Source: Erythrocercus mccallii (taxonomy: Eukaryota; Chordata; Aves; Passeriformes; Dicruridae). From it: DNA of 64,000 nucleotides. The stretch is from the NCBI GenBank assembly GCA_013397435.1, contig VZRG01000762.1:208941-272940 (forward strand). The letters are read 5' to 3'. Under the pieces are notes generated by a model, which saw only the letters and a program-made list of their open reading frames with translations, searched no databases and had not been told where the DNA came from. Positions 46,987 through 62,000 of the stretch are shown piece after piece (the stretch's first letter is position 1; each line of letters starts with the position of its first letter). A program made the position numbers and the translations under genes.

Positions 46987-49779
46987 AAGGAGTAAATTTT
47001 CCCACTGCTCAGCAAGTGAATTTCAAGTGTTAGAGCAGAAACAGTTTTACATTATCTGCAGTGGTCACTTCTTTTCCCATAATGAGAATTCTAATGATAA
47101 CACAGTAAATCCCAAATTATTTCTGCTTGTAAAGATTTGTAATATTACAAATGGAACCAGGCAGAGCACACAGCCAGGTCTCAGCTGCAGGAATGTCTCA
47201 GATTAGCCCATTTGAATTACAGATATGGAAGACCTTACACTGCCTTTGCTCAAAACAGTGTTTAGGGGGAGATTTGAATCCTTGCTACTTTTCAGTTTTC
47301 TTGGGGTTTTTTCAGATAATTCAGTACTTTCAAAATCTCACCTGGCTTGATATTCAAAGCCAGAGAGGAGAGTTTTTCAAGATAAAACTCTCTTTGGTGA
47401 TAACATTTCAAGCCCAAACATTATGCCACTGGCAGAGAGAAAATATTTATCCCAAAGCCACTTATTTATTTTATATTTTAAGAGATTGCAGCCCTTAAGA
47501 ACTACAGTGCTTGTCCTCTCAGAAGCACACACTTGAATGAAAATAGAATGGAATTAAGCAAAATTCAGGGAAGAAGAGCCAGACTCTCCTTTGGTGTAAA
47601 GCTGCTGCCAGGGGTCATAGCTGATATATAGCAGCTGGCACTTTGGCTTGTGTATTTTTAGAACAAAAAAAAAAAAAAAAATCAATGCTTTCAGACTCGG
47701 CTTCCATTCTCTTGTGACACAATGGTATTTGAGAGTCTTTCTTTTCAAATATCTTGTAATTGCCTTTGGTAACTATTAATATGCAAAAGAGAAATGAGAA
47801 ATAAATCAACAAACTTACTTGTTCAAGCAAAACCTAACAGCCCAAATAGTCTAGATGACTAAGCACGTTCTTGTGGTTTTATGTCCCTGAGGCTGCAGGT
47901 GGGAAGACTACTGCAATTACACACACACGAAAAAAGGTGTCATTGTGGCTTAGGATGAATCAACACCTTCTTATAAAACTTGCAGAAGGAGATGGTGGCC
48001 ATAATTCCCATCACAATCTTTCATTTTATGCCAGAATCTTTCAAAACCACCGTTAACACACTACAAATCCTACATTTATGTTCTAAGTAATGTTTCTATT
48101 ATCCAGCCTTTCCTATTTATTCTCTCCACGCACATAAAGATTCTGTCAAAATTCTCCTCAAGAAATGTTATTTCTTGTCTTGTTAAAGACAGTCTTTACT
48201 CCCTTACAGGCACTTGGAACAGTACTGCAAAGAGTGTTACTTCAGCTTTGTAATTTGGTTATTTCTCTACTGATTCCCCCTTCTTCTACCTCTTGACACA
48301 CATGGCATCTCACAGCCCATTTCTTCTTTTATTTCTAGTGCTTGTTACATATTAGCCCCTGATCCCAGACTTGTTTCCTGTGATGTCATACTTAAACCAA
48401 TACACATTTGTGCCTTGTTTCCCCTCTTCCACATTGCTCCTTACAGGTGAAGCAGAAATTACTCACCTTTGCTGAAGACCTTTGCTGAAGTTCTTCAAAC
48501 CTTTCCCTCACCACAAGGTAGGCAATACGTTTGTCAGCCAACTGATGTTATTCAGTAGAGAATATCACTCATACCATTTCAAGTAAACCAATTCAACATC
48601 AGATTTGAGTTTGTTTTCCTTTTTCAATTACCATGGACTACACAGAAATAATAAAATAAAACAGTTCTATTTCATGCAGGCCGCCAAGTGGGCTTCCAGT
48701 GTCAGACAACTCTTACAGTGTAGCACACTGAGTGAGCCTTTTCCCACTGCTTACATTAGGGCAAGCTCTTCTGAGCACAGTGCTCCTCCAATTCTCTCCT
48801 AGTGGTAAAGCCATGTGGTCACTCCTGCCAGACAGTATTTACACTGACCCAATTTTTCCATCAAAAAAGGGCCCTTTGCAGTACTGGGCTTTTTGGAACA
48901 TCAGTCTGGGAGCAAAGGACTCTGCAGTAACATCAACACCAGTTCCTGGCTGGAGACCGTCAGAGAGATCATGATGGCATCCACTGCTATTCTAGGAGAA
49001 ACGCTTCTCTTTTCCTGTGCATCCTACAGATCTAAGCTAAGCTGTGCAGGCCTGTGCCTCTCATGGGAATAACAATAAGCATTTATTACATTTCAGTCTG
49101 TTAAAATATGTAGTGACTTCACCTATAGGCTAAAAACAAAAGATTGCTCTTAATAGAGAATCCCTACTTATTAAAGCAAAAGAACTCACAGTGACTAAAC
49201 CATTTGTCCTTGAAAGGAGCATTCATGTAAAATTGGCGTACATACTTGAACATGTACAAAAGTGGCATCACTCTGTTTCTTGTAACTGATACTCTGCCTT
49301 CAATATTACATGAGGATCAGTATGCTTATTGAAATGTTGTGGATATATCCTTTCCCCACTACATGGAACAGGAACATGAGAAATAATCTAGTGCTAAATT
49401 TATCCCTGAAATTAACACTTATATTTGTCTTAATTTTGGATCACTCAAGAAAGCAGTTATTAAAACTTTTCTGTTTATTAATTTGGGTTTTGGATTTCAT
49501 TCTTATAAAAATCTAAAAAAAGGGTTTTTAATATTATTTCTTGTGAATAATTTTTTTTCTTATATTCCTGTAACATAGTTACCCCTTAATGACAAAAAGA
49601 AAAGAAAAGTACTATTTTAAGTAAGGACATTTTTACTTCTCTGGAATGTAAACAATAAATTTAAAATCACATTACCTCGAGTATGTTCATGTCTATAAGA
49701 TAGAAATTAAGAGAAGGAAAAAAGAGAGAAATTAGCTGTACAACAGAAAAGTGATGCCAATATTCTACTATATTTTGTG

Positions 49780-50200
49780 CTTTTGATTTCAAAAGCAGAT
49801 TAGTGCAAATTGAATTTTGAACTATCTCTGCGTAGCTGTGGCTCCTATATTTGTTTCTAGGGAATATGATAAATTTGAATTATTTAGGTGCCTCATGAAT
49901 AGCAGCAAACCAGTTGATTACATTCTTGATTGAGTTACATTATATTTGTGTGGTTACATGTAGCTAGTGTAATTATTCTTATATTAAGACTAAATAAATG
50001 CACACTTTTGATAAGAAATGGTGTCTCTGATCTTTCATTTATGTCATGTTATTAGAGATTTTGCTTAGGATACAATGAAATCTGGCTAAAGGGAGAAAAA
50101 TAAAAATAATTTGCTGAGCACCAATGCTTCAATTAATTAACTTCTGTTTCTGCAAACAGCCATGAGTGAAAGAATCAAACCACTATGTTTTGTAGATGAA
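49780..50200. promoter_or_regulatory. Possible conserved non-coding element
   Basis: This stretch is unique and repeat-free, with clustered homeodomain-like cores: GATTAGTGCAAATTGAATTT at 49798, AGTTGATTACATTC near 49912 and CAATTAATTAAC near 50130. This texture is typical of enhancers in vertebrate gene deserts. Only a cross-species alignment could confirm it. Confidence 0.25.
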
Positions 50201-52784
50201 TGATCAGCAAATGCTCAAAGTCATCTGTCATGGTCTAGTTTTGTAGCCTGACAAGAAAAATGAAGCTAGCATTTTCTGAATTCATAAAAGAGTTTGGGTT
50301 GCAGTTTACATAATATCCACATTTAATTAGAGTGGAACCAGTGGAGACATTGAATTCCTCTTCAGTCTTGCAGTAGCATAAAAGGCTTATCATCCATCCT
50401 TCACAAAAGGTTAACACAAAATGCATACATGTTTTCATGTCATCTAGCCCTTGGGTCAATCACATTCTCATCTTAATGTAGTGAGTGAACATTTCTAAAG
50501 TCAGAATTTCTCATTACAGATATGTTATTTTCCTAGGGATTTAAGCACTCACTTGGTTCACTTGATTATTCTGCCAGGATGCCCTTTACCAAAACAGACT
50601 CTAGAAATAAAACATTTCACTGCACTGTGTTAGTAGAATGAAAACTCATTCTTCCTCTTGGTCTTGTTTTTCTTTTAGAAGAAGAAAAATTATTCCATAG
50701 TGTCAGATAACTATGTCACCAGGGAGAAGGGCTCTTTGTAGTAGGTTTATTTTTTTCTTGTCTACACTGCTCATAGCACTATGCCAATATCATAGCTATA
50801 TTTTTTAAGCCTTTTTGCTTATCTCAGATGCATAGATAACTTGCAGAAGCCTGTTACTCATAAGCAGTATTATTTACAGATCCAGAGCACCTGAAAATGA
50901 GGGGACAAATATTTGAGAGCTCAGGATAAGCTTGAAGTCTCTCAAATAATAGTTACATGCATGTAGAAATAACTTACACAGGTTTTGTGGCTACAGATGT
51001 TTCTGTTGTTACACCCCCACCACTTGCACTTTATTTTAATTATAAAAGCATTTCTATATTTTATATATTATCAAAATATGCATAAGTCTCACAGACACAT
51101 ATGCATGTAAATAAAAAGCTCTATCACCCAAGGCAAAGTGCTTTTAAGTAAAATCCATAGATTTTTCGGCAATGGCGCTTCAAACCATCAGAACCTTTGG
51201 AATTTTCTTCTAAACAGTCGAATATTAGACATATGCTTTATACACTTGTGCTTATGTTTTTTTAACTTACCTCTCAGCAGTGCATACGATCATGCACTTT
51301 ATGTTGGACAAGGGGATCTTTTAAATCTTCTCTGTTCCATCAGAGTTAGAAAACTTACTATGTTACTAGTTGCATGTGAGATTAAAATCTTTTAACCCCA
51401 ATATGGGTTACATGTGTCACAACACACAGAGTCTGGTAGAAATCCTACAGCGGTGTTACAGAAAGACTCACTGACTTCTGATATGAATACAAAAAGTCTG
51501 CTTGAATCTGCTTTTCTTTCCTCAATCCAAGCTTGATATGAGCATTAGATATTTGCTTTAAATATGAGATAGACAGCTAAACCAAAACCTCACAAATGCC
51601 ATTACAAAGGAAGTCATGCAGGGCTCTTCTCCAAGGACTGCAGACCCTCTTGTGTGTTCCCACAGATGAAGATCAGCCAGCTCAGCCACAGCTGGCCCAA
51701 ATTCCCCAGCCAACACCAACTCCTTTCTGCTTCCTTTTTTATCAGTGACCATTATCAAAGACATAGAGAAGTTTTAAATTCAGCAGTAACTACCCACAAG
51801 CCAATTCTTGGCTTTTAGCATGGAAATATTTTGGCCACGGCACTGCTTCGAAAGCTGCACCAAACTAAATGAAGATACACAGCCCCAGCTTTAAAGGAAA
51901 ACTTCCTTTAGAAGAAAGAACCTGCAGCAGCTAAATGTCTTCTTTAGCACAGATCCCTCCTGACAGAGGAATAGAACATACCTGGAAAGTCTGTTGGCAC
52001 TAGGAAACAATATTATGTATGGATCAGCTCACTGAGATATAACACTTGGTTTCTTTGGGATCTATGCATATCATTTACAAAAGCAGACAAAAAAGTACTC
52101 ATTTCAGCCAGGCAAAATATTCTAGAATATTTCTCTTATTAGATACTTCTCTTGCAACCATAATAAAAAAAAATTTCATTAAAAATTTACCTCTGATTCT
52201 ATACAGGCTCTAAAAAACCAGCTCCATTCAGAAATGAAAACTGGACCATCTAAAAAATTACAAAAACCTAAACAAATGTGCAGTACTGTCATGCACACTG
52301 ATCCTAAACCACTGTACTGTTATGTTATGTTACCTTTCCATCCACAGCACTAACATGAAAGGACAATAATTTGAAACATTTGCAGAAGCCTTTCAGATTA
52401 TTCCACTGCACAATTCTTAAAATATTTTTCAGCTGCTTCTCTTCACAAGTTATGTAAATGCCCTTCTGTCTCTAATACTGCCATGAGTAGCCTTTCTGTT
52501 CTCTGATCTTTACTTCAAAAATATCGTTTCATCTTTACTGAAAGATTACCTAGCTACCCTATAGAAACCTTAATTGCAGGTAACTGCAAAACCAGTTCTC
52601 AAAAAAACGGGATAATTGTCACTGGATTCTGCAGCCACATATGCCATTCTATCTTGCTTAACTGACTTCTCTTGTTCTTAGTGGCATTTCAATGGTTACT
52701 CTACCTGCAAAAATTAGAAACCAACTGTTGAGTGTAAAGAAGTATTGAGTGTAAAGTGCTTAAAGAATAAACTGTAAAGCAAAA

Positions 52785-53090
52785 TGGAGAGGGACTATTT
52801 ACAGGATCATGTAGTGATAGGACAAGGGAGAATGGATTCAAACTGAAAGAGGGAAGGTTGAAGTCAGATGTATGGAAGAAACTCTTTACTGTGGCAGGGC
52901 TGAGGAACTGAAACAAATTATCTTGAGAATTTGTGGATGCTCCATCCCTGGAAGGGTTTAAGGCCAGGCTGGATGGGGCTTTGAGCAACCTGGTCTAGTA
53001 GAAGGGGTCCCTGCCCACAGCAGCAGGATTGGAACCAGATGATCTTTCAGGTCCCTTCCAACCCAAACCATTCTATGATTCTGAGGTTCT
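52785..53090 (+). mobile_element. CR1 LINE 3' end, plus strand, well preserved
   Basis: The copy contains TGGAGAGGGACTATTTACAGGATCATGTAGTGATAGGACAAGGG at the left and GTTTAAGGCCAGGCTGGATGGGGCTTTGAGCAACCTGGTCTAG in the middle. It closes with CAGGTCCCTTCCAACCCAAACCATTCTATGATTCTGAGG. This is close to the avian CR1 3' end as generally known and looks like the best-preserved CR1 here. It is truncated at its 5' end, keeps only the 3' part, and does not contain a complete reading frame. Confidence 0.96.
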
Positions 53091-56000
53091 ATTAATTTTG
53101 AAAGAGCAGCAAAACACATTCAGCAACTTAGGTTTTTACATATGCTTGTCCTCAACTCTTTCTCAAAAAAAAGAAAATAAATGTGAGAAATAGAACAAGA
53201 CAGACATATCTTTATATGTCTGCTTGTGTGACATTCAAAAGTTCAGTTGCACCAGACTCAACTGCTTTTAAACTTTTCGAGGAAGCAGGTTATTGTGGCA
53301 TTATTACAAGAAGATATTCAAAGGAGGAAAAAAATTTGGTATCTCTGCAGACTGATTTCACCTTTACATCAATATTGAACCACCTTCTGAGAATGCTGAA
53401 ATTTTATGATCTAATGGAGAGACTGTGCTTCAAATAACATGTAAAATGAAGTAGGATTTAGAGGTTATGAGCCAGATCATAAAAATCCTGAAAATCATAT
53501 TTCCAAAAAGAAAAAAAATACAGAGAAGGTGGTTTCTTTCTGATCTCTTAATCTTTAACAATCACTTGGAAATATAGCAATGGGGATGAGGAGAAGGAAT
53601 TAAAATGCTTCAATATGAAATCTATCAAAGCAGCTACTGCCTTCAGTAAGTTCAAAGAGCCCTTGAGGCTGTCTCCTACATTCCCACAGCATCATGTTTT
53701 AAGCTGTTTGCTTGTCCACAGAAGCTGAAAGTTTATTTGTTCTGAACAGTGGCTGAAATTCTCAAGCCAATACTGTGATATAGTGCCAAGTGTCACAAAA
53801 TCCACGACAAAATTAAGGGAGATGGGAACCTTGTTAAGACCATCACTATTTTGTTTCATTTAAACTTCCATAATTCCCTTTGTGACTATAGGTTTACTTG
53901 TTTCAACAGCAAAGGCCTATTACTGCTGCAATTATTCCCTGTTTAAAATAAAACGACAATCTGCACTTGTTCTAGTTCAGTAAAAGAGGGCAAAACCTGA
54001 CAATTTATGTCTGTCAGTGTTGCACAGCATGACTCTGATAGAATTTTCTAATTCTAAACATGGAGTTGTTTAGAGTTCTCAGAAGGCCTATTGAGAAGGG
54101 ATTCAGCATAGACATCATACCAGATCAGAGATATAAAAAATCACTTGATTTCCATATCTGGTTTTTCCTGTGCTTAAGATAATAGATGTTCTTCTTTGAC
54201 TTCAGCCCATTCATCACCCACTGCTCCATCACAGGACAAGAGTGTCCAGAGCAGCAGGAGAAGATTTGAAAGTGGCCATTCCCCATTTTTCCTATGGGTC
54301 CTTCCTCCTGTCACCTATGCTAAGTTCAGATCCAGAAGGTCCTGTCACTGGAAAAGAAAAGGGATATGTCTCAGCTGCTTCTTTGGCCCTGGTCTTGTCA
54401 AAACTCCTGCCACAGCTAGCTTTGACTTTCAAATCCTTTGCCAGAGAAAGGGCAACATAGTCAATAGAGGAAAGGAGGCCATAGAAAAAGGCCATCCAGT
54501 ACACACCCTACAGCTCTGCCCCAAGGCAGGACCATCCATATTCTGACTATTTCAAACATTCAGCCATCTCATTTCTATATCTATATCCTGTACCTAATAT
54601 GTAATCTGTAGATGTTGATTTAATCACTTTCCTTCTAACATTCAGACCACATTAAGCAAACTGAAGTTTGATAGCCTTCTGAAATACATACACCCTTCTG
54701 AGCTTTTTTTTTTCAACTGGCCTGATCAATGCTCTTCAGCAACATCAGAATATTCCAAATCGATTTCTTAGCATTTGTGTCATCACTGTCCAGCATCGAG
54801 ACGGTAGAGTTTTGGGATCATATTTTCTTTCTCTATTCTGCTCTGCTCAGACAAGCTGGGCTCATTAGCTTCTTTTCAATCTTTTCAAAGTGTAACATTA
54901 TCACATGTGGAACAATGACTAGCTGAAATGAATCCAGTACTCTGGGTCTTTAATGCATATCTGTTGACAACATTTGTTCTCCCATGATTGCAGACACCTC
55001 TGTTTCTCACCAGTTTAAATAAACTAAGCCATTTCTCCTGTACTGAGATGATGGTTTCCCAAAGTAATTGTATGGTTCCCTTATGCTTAATCAGCCTCTG
55101 AGCAAGGTTAAATCTTCATTGCAGCAAAGAATTCTTACCCTGTCCAATATATTTCTGTTTTGTATGTGCTCTACAGCTGGAGTCAACATATAACATCATT
55201 TATAAATGTCAGCTTGAGTGTAATCTATCTGACCCAGCTCAAATCTTTTTGGTCACAGAAGAGTTTATCCAGAGACATCTTTAAGTTTTTAAGCATTAAA
55301 ACTCAGGAAGAGATATTTTTGATTCTTCACATGCAAGACAGGAAGGCATAAAATACAAGAAAATTATAATTTACTTCTCAAGGGAAACAATTTCCTTTCT
55401 TCTGAAATCATAGTGGCATTCATATGAAGAAATAGCATGAAACTTCTTTTTCTTTTCTATATATTCAGTTATGCATCTTGAAGAAGTATTTAGAAACTTG
55501 CAAATTATTTTTCAAATAATAACACCAAAGTATAAGAGATAGATGATATAGCTGCTTAGTGTTTAATTGTCCAAATTAGGGGACATCTACATAGACTTTT
55601 GAGCAGCTTTTAACCCTAAGCCATAAAAAGGAAGAATAAAGCAGTTCACACAATTTACTTGTAACATTTGACACTCTTTGTTAATTGTTAGAACCAGCTT
55701 AATGAAAATTTATGAAGTCCTTGCAATCTGACACAGTTTTCTATACATTTGGTCTACTTCTATTCATTTTAAGCTTTTCATGTTTTGCCAGACTTGCAAA
55801 GGAAGAAGCACCCAGATTAAACAGATTGATAAAACATACTCTATCTCCAAGAGGTTATCAATATCATAATAAACCTTTATTTTCTTGAGGTGACTGGTCA
55901 AGTTTAAGTTATTCTAGATTAGATTGAATAAAATCTCTGTTATCTGCTATGGTAAAGTCCCTTCCTTTTTTTTTCTGAATTTCCAGATATTCTTAGCCAG

Positions 56001-59000
56001 GGATGTGCTCCACAGAAACTATTAATTTCCAGATTTATATTTGCATAGCAGTGAACAACAATTTTACCTTAGAAATAAAAATGAATCACTCATTCTTTAT
56101 ACATTGTCTTAAATGTCTTACATATATTGTACAACATTGGAAAGCCTCTCAATACATTGTCCTTGCTACCGTTATTGAAGAATAAAAGCTTGACTTCTCT
56201 AGCCCACAAAATGAGGGATGTCATGTAGTTTGTAGAGAAACCTGATTAGTACAGACTAGGCTGAGAATCTACAAGAAGTGAATAACAAAGTGCCTAATAT
56301 TTCTGAGCCCATTGAGGCACCGCTGGGTTTAGGATATAGATTTTTTTTTCTACTTATCCCCTTGTTCTTATAAATGCACACTTGAGGAGGAAATTCAGGG
56401 AGTTGTCAGTCAAATCCCTTAAGGTTTAGGAAAGATTAACTGAACCATTAGGGAGATTAATCTTTAAACACTTATACTGTGTTTTCAACCTCAGATGTCA
56501 ATGCCAGACAAATAGGCTGAAATTTTTGTTGCAAGAGATACCTAAGTAACAGTGTCTCAGTTTCCTTATAGTCCATCTAATCACAATCCATAGAAAGATG
56601 TATTGAGACATACTGTATAAGAAATCCATATGTCCCAAAAAGGAACCAGCTCTCACCAAATAATTAAGACAACTGCTTCTCAACAACACTTAAATGCAAA
56701 GCTGCTGATCAGTTTTAGGAATAATCTAGTGTTTTTCACAGAACCTTTTTGTTTCACCTTAAGAGCTTGCAGGGCATTCTCTCCACTGCAGTTTTTCCAC
56801 TGAATAATATTGAATTCCTCATTTTTAGAAAAAAAAAACAAACTGAGGAAAAAAAAATAGATAAATATATTCTATGTACTTGCAGACTATGTGAGAATAG
56901 AAGATGCTTCCCTATTCCAAGTCCTACAGAGCATATAATCACTCCATGCAATCTGAAATCATATGCATAAAAATTAATATGCAGAATGCAGATGATGCAT
57001 TTCAGTATTAGTTAAAAAAATTCATTAACAGCACTCAAGGGATTATCTTACTTCAAACATACACAGAAAACAGAACAGATGGGCTGTAAAAGAATTCTTT
57101 TTCCATCATATCTATAGCTTTTACTTTGTACTTGCTATTAACTGAGTTTATTCACCCATGTGATGCAAATAAACAGGATGTCTAGATGCTTCCAGTTCCT
57201 TCCTTTCTTCCTTCCCTGCAAGACACAGTAAACTCTTATTTTCATAGATAGAAATCATTAAGTGGCCAGGGGAGCTGTTAGTGTTGAATTTTCCAAGCTA
57301 GATTTAGTCAGATGTTCAGACTGAATATGACATTATATACCAAGATACATGAAAGGAATATCTCATTTGTAACCTGAAAGAAATTCAAATTTAGAAGAAA
57401 AAGCATGTAAAGGTATCCTGTAGGAGCCATTTGCTTTCTTAACATCAGAACACAGAAGATCCACCTCCATGTACTGGCACCTGATCCTCCATTTGATGTT
57501 TATAAATTCACTGGCACGTTGATCAGAGCCACGGAGCCCTGCTGCCAATCTCAGTGGCCAGGGGACAAGGCTAACAGCGGCACGTGGCTGCTGCCAAGGC
57601 CCTCCACCTCAGAATAAACATGCAAGGAGCAAACATATGAGATTTTTTCTTTTCCCACATCCTGCATGGAATAAGACCATTTACATGAAGTTTCTCCTAA
57701 AGATTTTGAAGATGTGGAAATGGATCACAGCTCACAAAGATAAGCTGAGAGGTTTTCTCAAAGCTAGAAAACCAGACTCAGAACTAGAATGAGAAAGGGA
57801 AGTCAGATGTCATCAACTCCATTTCTCTGTGATTATCACCCCATATTGGTGATGTACATAGATTTCCATATAAAAAAGAAAATCAACAGAAGCCCTGTAT
57901 CTGTCTGCATAATTGTTCACATACATTTTTCCAATTCTACTCACTGTTATGGAGTTTTCTAACCTTATTTTTTCTGAATAATCATCGATTTACCATAAGA
58001 AAGCTTCTTATTTACCTCTTATGAACATCATAACATTTTCATCTTTATCTCTATTTTGAATTTACCATATGCTTAGTGTTTTTCTCACATTGTTATCTGC
58101 CAATTTCTGAGATACTACAGGTATTTTAAATTTCAAAAACTCTCTTTTTTCTGTACTTGTTCTGACAAAGTCATATCAGCATTAAATTTCTGAACTGCAT
58201 CACATTTGTAACGTGATGTAGGGAGTAATTCTGGGATTGGCAACTCCCAGATTGTCATAATTCTAATATTAGTTCTTTGAGTGATTTCAGACAAATTGAA
58301 TACCTGCTTCAGTTTCTACAGCAACCAGAAGGAGATAAAATATATATTATTTAGCACATCATTTTACATATAGCTGCGTTAGGTGCTATATGCGTAGATG
58401 CACATACAGGGATATAACACAATATTTAAATGATCTACTTGTCTACTCCTTTATGAAAGTCACTTAATGATTCTTTTATTTCTCAGTTAGTTAAAAACCC
58501 AAGTAACCAATTCATAGTACAGAACATTTTACTGTGACTCACTACAGAGATTTATTGAGGTGTCATTTTCCCTCTCTCTCTACCTCAAAAAGTGAAGCAT
58601 AGACAATCAAGGTCACCAGGGAAACTCCCCTCTCAGATTTCAATTCATTTTAGCCCAGCTTTTAGAGGAATACTTTAAAAATTAAGACACATTTTTGAAA
58701 GACTGTCTCTCAATGTCATAAGAGAACTTACACTGATAAAGAATATAAGAATTTAAAAAGTCATGACAAAAGAACTCTAAGACTTGGAATTCTCCCCCCA
58801 AAATTACAAGGTATAATACAAAGAAGATGGCAGATTATTGAATCAAATCCTTCTGTGAAGGATTATCATGTTAACAATAATATCTTAAATTACTGAAAAC
58901 CAAAAAGGATTCACTTTTAAAGGAGTACCTTAAAAATATTCAATTCAACATTAGTGTGTTCCATATTTTTGTTTAACCCCAAACAAAAACTACCTGACTG

Positions 59001-62000
59001 GTAAAATTGGAACCAAGAAAAGGAAACTAAAATAAAAACAATGTATATGTTTCAGCTGAATGCTAGGACCTTCTTTTCATCCATTTCAGTGATGCCTGTA
59101 TAAGCTCCACCAATGAATCCCAATAAACTTTTTAAACCTTTGGAGAAAAAACAGAAGGGAAAAAATCACAGTATATATATCTTTTTTATACAATTGTGGG
59201 TCTGGTGCTTAAATCCACTACAACTACATGGTTTTAACAGTTTCTAAGACACTAGGTAATAGCTTCCCATTGGGAATAATTGTTTTCCCAGTCTAACCTA
59301 ATAATCCTGTGGTTTGGGCTAGGCTTCTTTATTATTTTTCATTCTTTTTTTTTTTTTAACATATCAGTTTCTTTTGGTCTAAGTCCAGCTAGTTTTATCC
59401 CCACAAGAATAATTATACAGGTTACATACTTGAGGTCTGCACCTTCAAAAGAAGCTGCTACTGAATTGAATTTTTTACCAATGAAAAATCAAGATTACAT
59501 CACAGAGCTAGCTGAGATGGGTATATATTAGGATATTAAAAGGGTCTCCCTGTGGCTGTTTCCACACTTTTAAAAATTAAATATGGCACACTCATATTCA
59601 AACACTGATCTTGAAAGACCTTTGCAGCTAGACAAGGACCAGTGGTGCCTGCAACCACAGGAAAAAAATTGTATAAAAACAATATAACAGCTCACCATAA
59701 CTTTTATACACTTTATTTCCAAAAGACTGGTACAAAAGAGCCAAATCAAGTGTGAAGGGAAGCTCCAGGAAAGGGAAAAAACCTCTCAACTATTCTTAGT
59801 TTCAGGGTAGGACCAGTATTCCCATCTCTACCTTCTGAAGGTAGCAACAGCCATACAAAATATTTTTGCAAATTCTGAAAACCTTATCCATCCTTTAAAA
59901 GCCCCAATACAACCTGAACCTAAAGTACCAATCTTTCAGAAAGAATCACTAGAAATATAAACTCATGAATGTTTGAAGGAAATGAGAAAGATGTAGCCCA
60001 TTATTTCTTCCCTGTGTTGCAACACTCTGGAGAACAGAACATTCTGTGGCAGGAAGGATAGTTCCTTATACACTGTAATCTGTATTCCTTATATTGTAAA
60101 CCATCAGAGTTTACCAGATTGCATTCTGGAGTACATTTCATTTTTTTTCCATTTTTCATGGTTAAGGAGGAAAATGCCAGGAATAAATATGTATGTTATG
60201 AGGAATAAGTGTTCTGACTTCAGCCTAAATAATAAAGCAATACTGAGTAAAGATATTATGTCCACACCTGAATTTACTCCTACAGAAACTTATTCTGGTT
60301 AATATAGTAGTCATGAATGCTTCGATCTCCAGTATGATTATGAGGAAAATTCCAGGGTAAAACAGAGGATTTACACTCACCAGAAGGATAAGTAGATAGA
60401 TATATGTATGAGAGACAGAAAATATAACACTGTCGAGCTTTTAGCAAAATTCTTCTTATTCCAGGTCTTCCATTTGAGAAGTGGCAGTCATCTACAACTG
60501 GGAAAAAAACCAGCAAACGTGCTTCAACAGACATCATGGAAAATTTCTGTCAGAATTAAAGGATGCTCTAGAAATGTCACCTCCAGGGAGCATATTATGT
60601 ACCCACTGATTTTCTTTTTCTTTTGATTTGAAAGGTTCTGAAGACTAATGAGGGCTCGAATATGCAGACCTGAGTCATGCTTCTCTCTTTACTTAAGCAA
60701 TTAAGTTGCCTGTCAGCCTCAGTTATACAGTTCGACAAACAGTTAATATTCAGCACAGAAGCAGAGATTCTGGATGAAAAAAAATAAAAAAAACCCAAGA
60801 GCATCTTGACTCTCATATAGCTATTAGAAAAGCAGCAGAAGCACAGACAGATTTCAAGCAAGCTTCCTTATGCAAAAAAATACAGAAACATTAATGTGCA
60901 GCAGCCAGAGTGGGAGCAGAGACAGCTGCTTCAAATACACTCTAGGCAGCAAGGCAGCAGTGGCACTGCTTCTCCATCCTTTATAAATATATCCGTCCTG
61001 GTATTCCCCTGCCTCTGAGGAACGATGCTCTGGCTTTCCTTGAGGCAGGATTAGGCAGATAGCACAGACAGAGTCTGTGGGTGTGTGTCTCTGTGATATG
61101 AGAAGGAAGTTGAGTATCCAAAAGTCTTTGGTTTACAACTAAATGAGTCTACTAAAGTACATTACTTTTTCTACGTGCTTAAGCTTACACCTACATGCAC
61201 TGCTTGTGATCATAGGGTTGAGATTATTTACAGGCAGATCTTTGCAGTGGCTTGCTACACAGATAATTGTTTGGGCTTTATTTGTTCTTCGAGTCACCTG
61301 CTGAAATTTAAACACCTTTACATGAAATTTTTCAACACTTCTTTATAATCTTCAATCAATTTTATTTTTTACACAGAATGAAGAGCAACTGGCTTTAATG
61401 AGTTAATGCTAAGGCAGGAGGACCATGTAAAGTGAATGTGTCCTTGATCTTTTGCAAGGACTATTTCATCTGCTTGCAAGTGTTGCCATTAAGACATATG
61501 GAATGATACGAGTATGTTTTTTTCTTTCATAACTCCCACATCATTTCCATAAAAAAATGAACTGATGAATGTGTTCTTAGAGTCAAGGAATTTATCTTCC
61601 CAGAACTAAATCAGTATATTTTTAAAGAGAAGTTCACCCTATCCTCTTTCACCAAGCATCCATGATCTGTTGCACATATAAAGGAGACGGAGTCAGCAAT
61701 CTCTGCTGCCATCTTCTGCTGTTATTTTCCATGCAGCCAGTGAACAAGGGACAGAAATATTGAGATCCCATGCTTTCTGAAAGTGAGTGTTACAAATGAA
61801 AGGCTATAAATCTATAAACAAAGCTCTGTCACACAATCACAGAAATTTGGGAAGAAAATATCTCTGAATCACACTCAATCATCCTTTTAGCACAGAAGTA
61901 TTCATTATGATATGTGTTCCCATCTAACTGAGGCTCTGATAGCTCTCATAACAAGTTTTATATTCTCCACTAAAGCTTCTTTCTCCTAACATTTCCTTAG

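Larger units (their letters stand above)
46801..52784. other. Unique AT-rich non-coding sequence
   Basis: Apart from the inverted repeat at 46957 and a 17-nt poly(A) run at 47665-47681, no gene or repeat could be supported. A 13-bp tandem pair (CCTTTGCTGAAG) lies at 48466-48491. Confidence 0.5.

Noticed and set aside
7440..47681. Poly(A) runs at 12833, 42685 and 47665 as tails of processed pseudogenes
   Set aside because: No retroposed gene body or matching target duplication was found upstream of any of them on either strand.
61832..61890. Possible minus-strand CR1 3' end (CACAATCACAGAAATTTGGG...)
   Set aside because: There is resemblance over about 40 bp but it fails afterwards. It may be a very old copy and needs a repeat-profile search.
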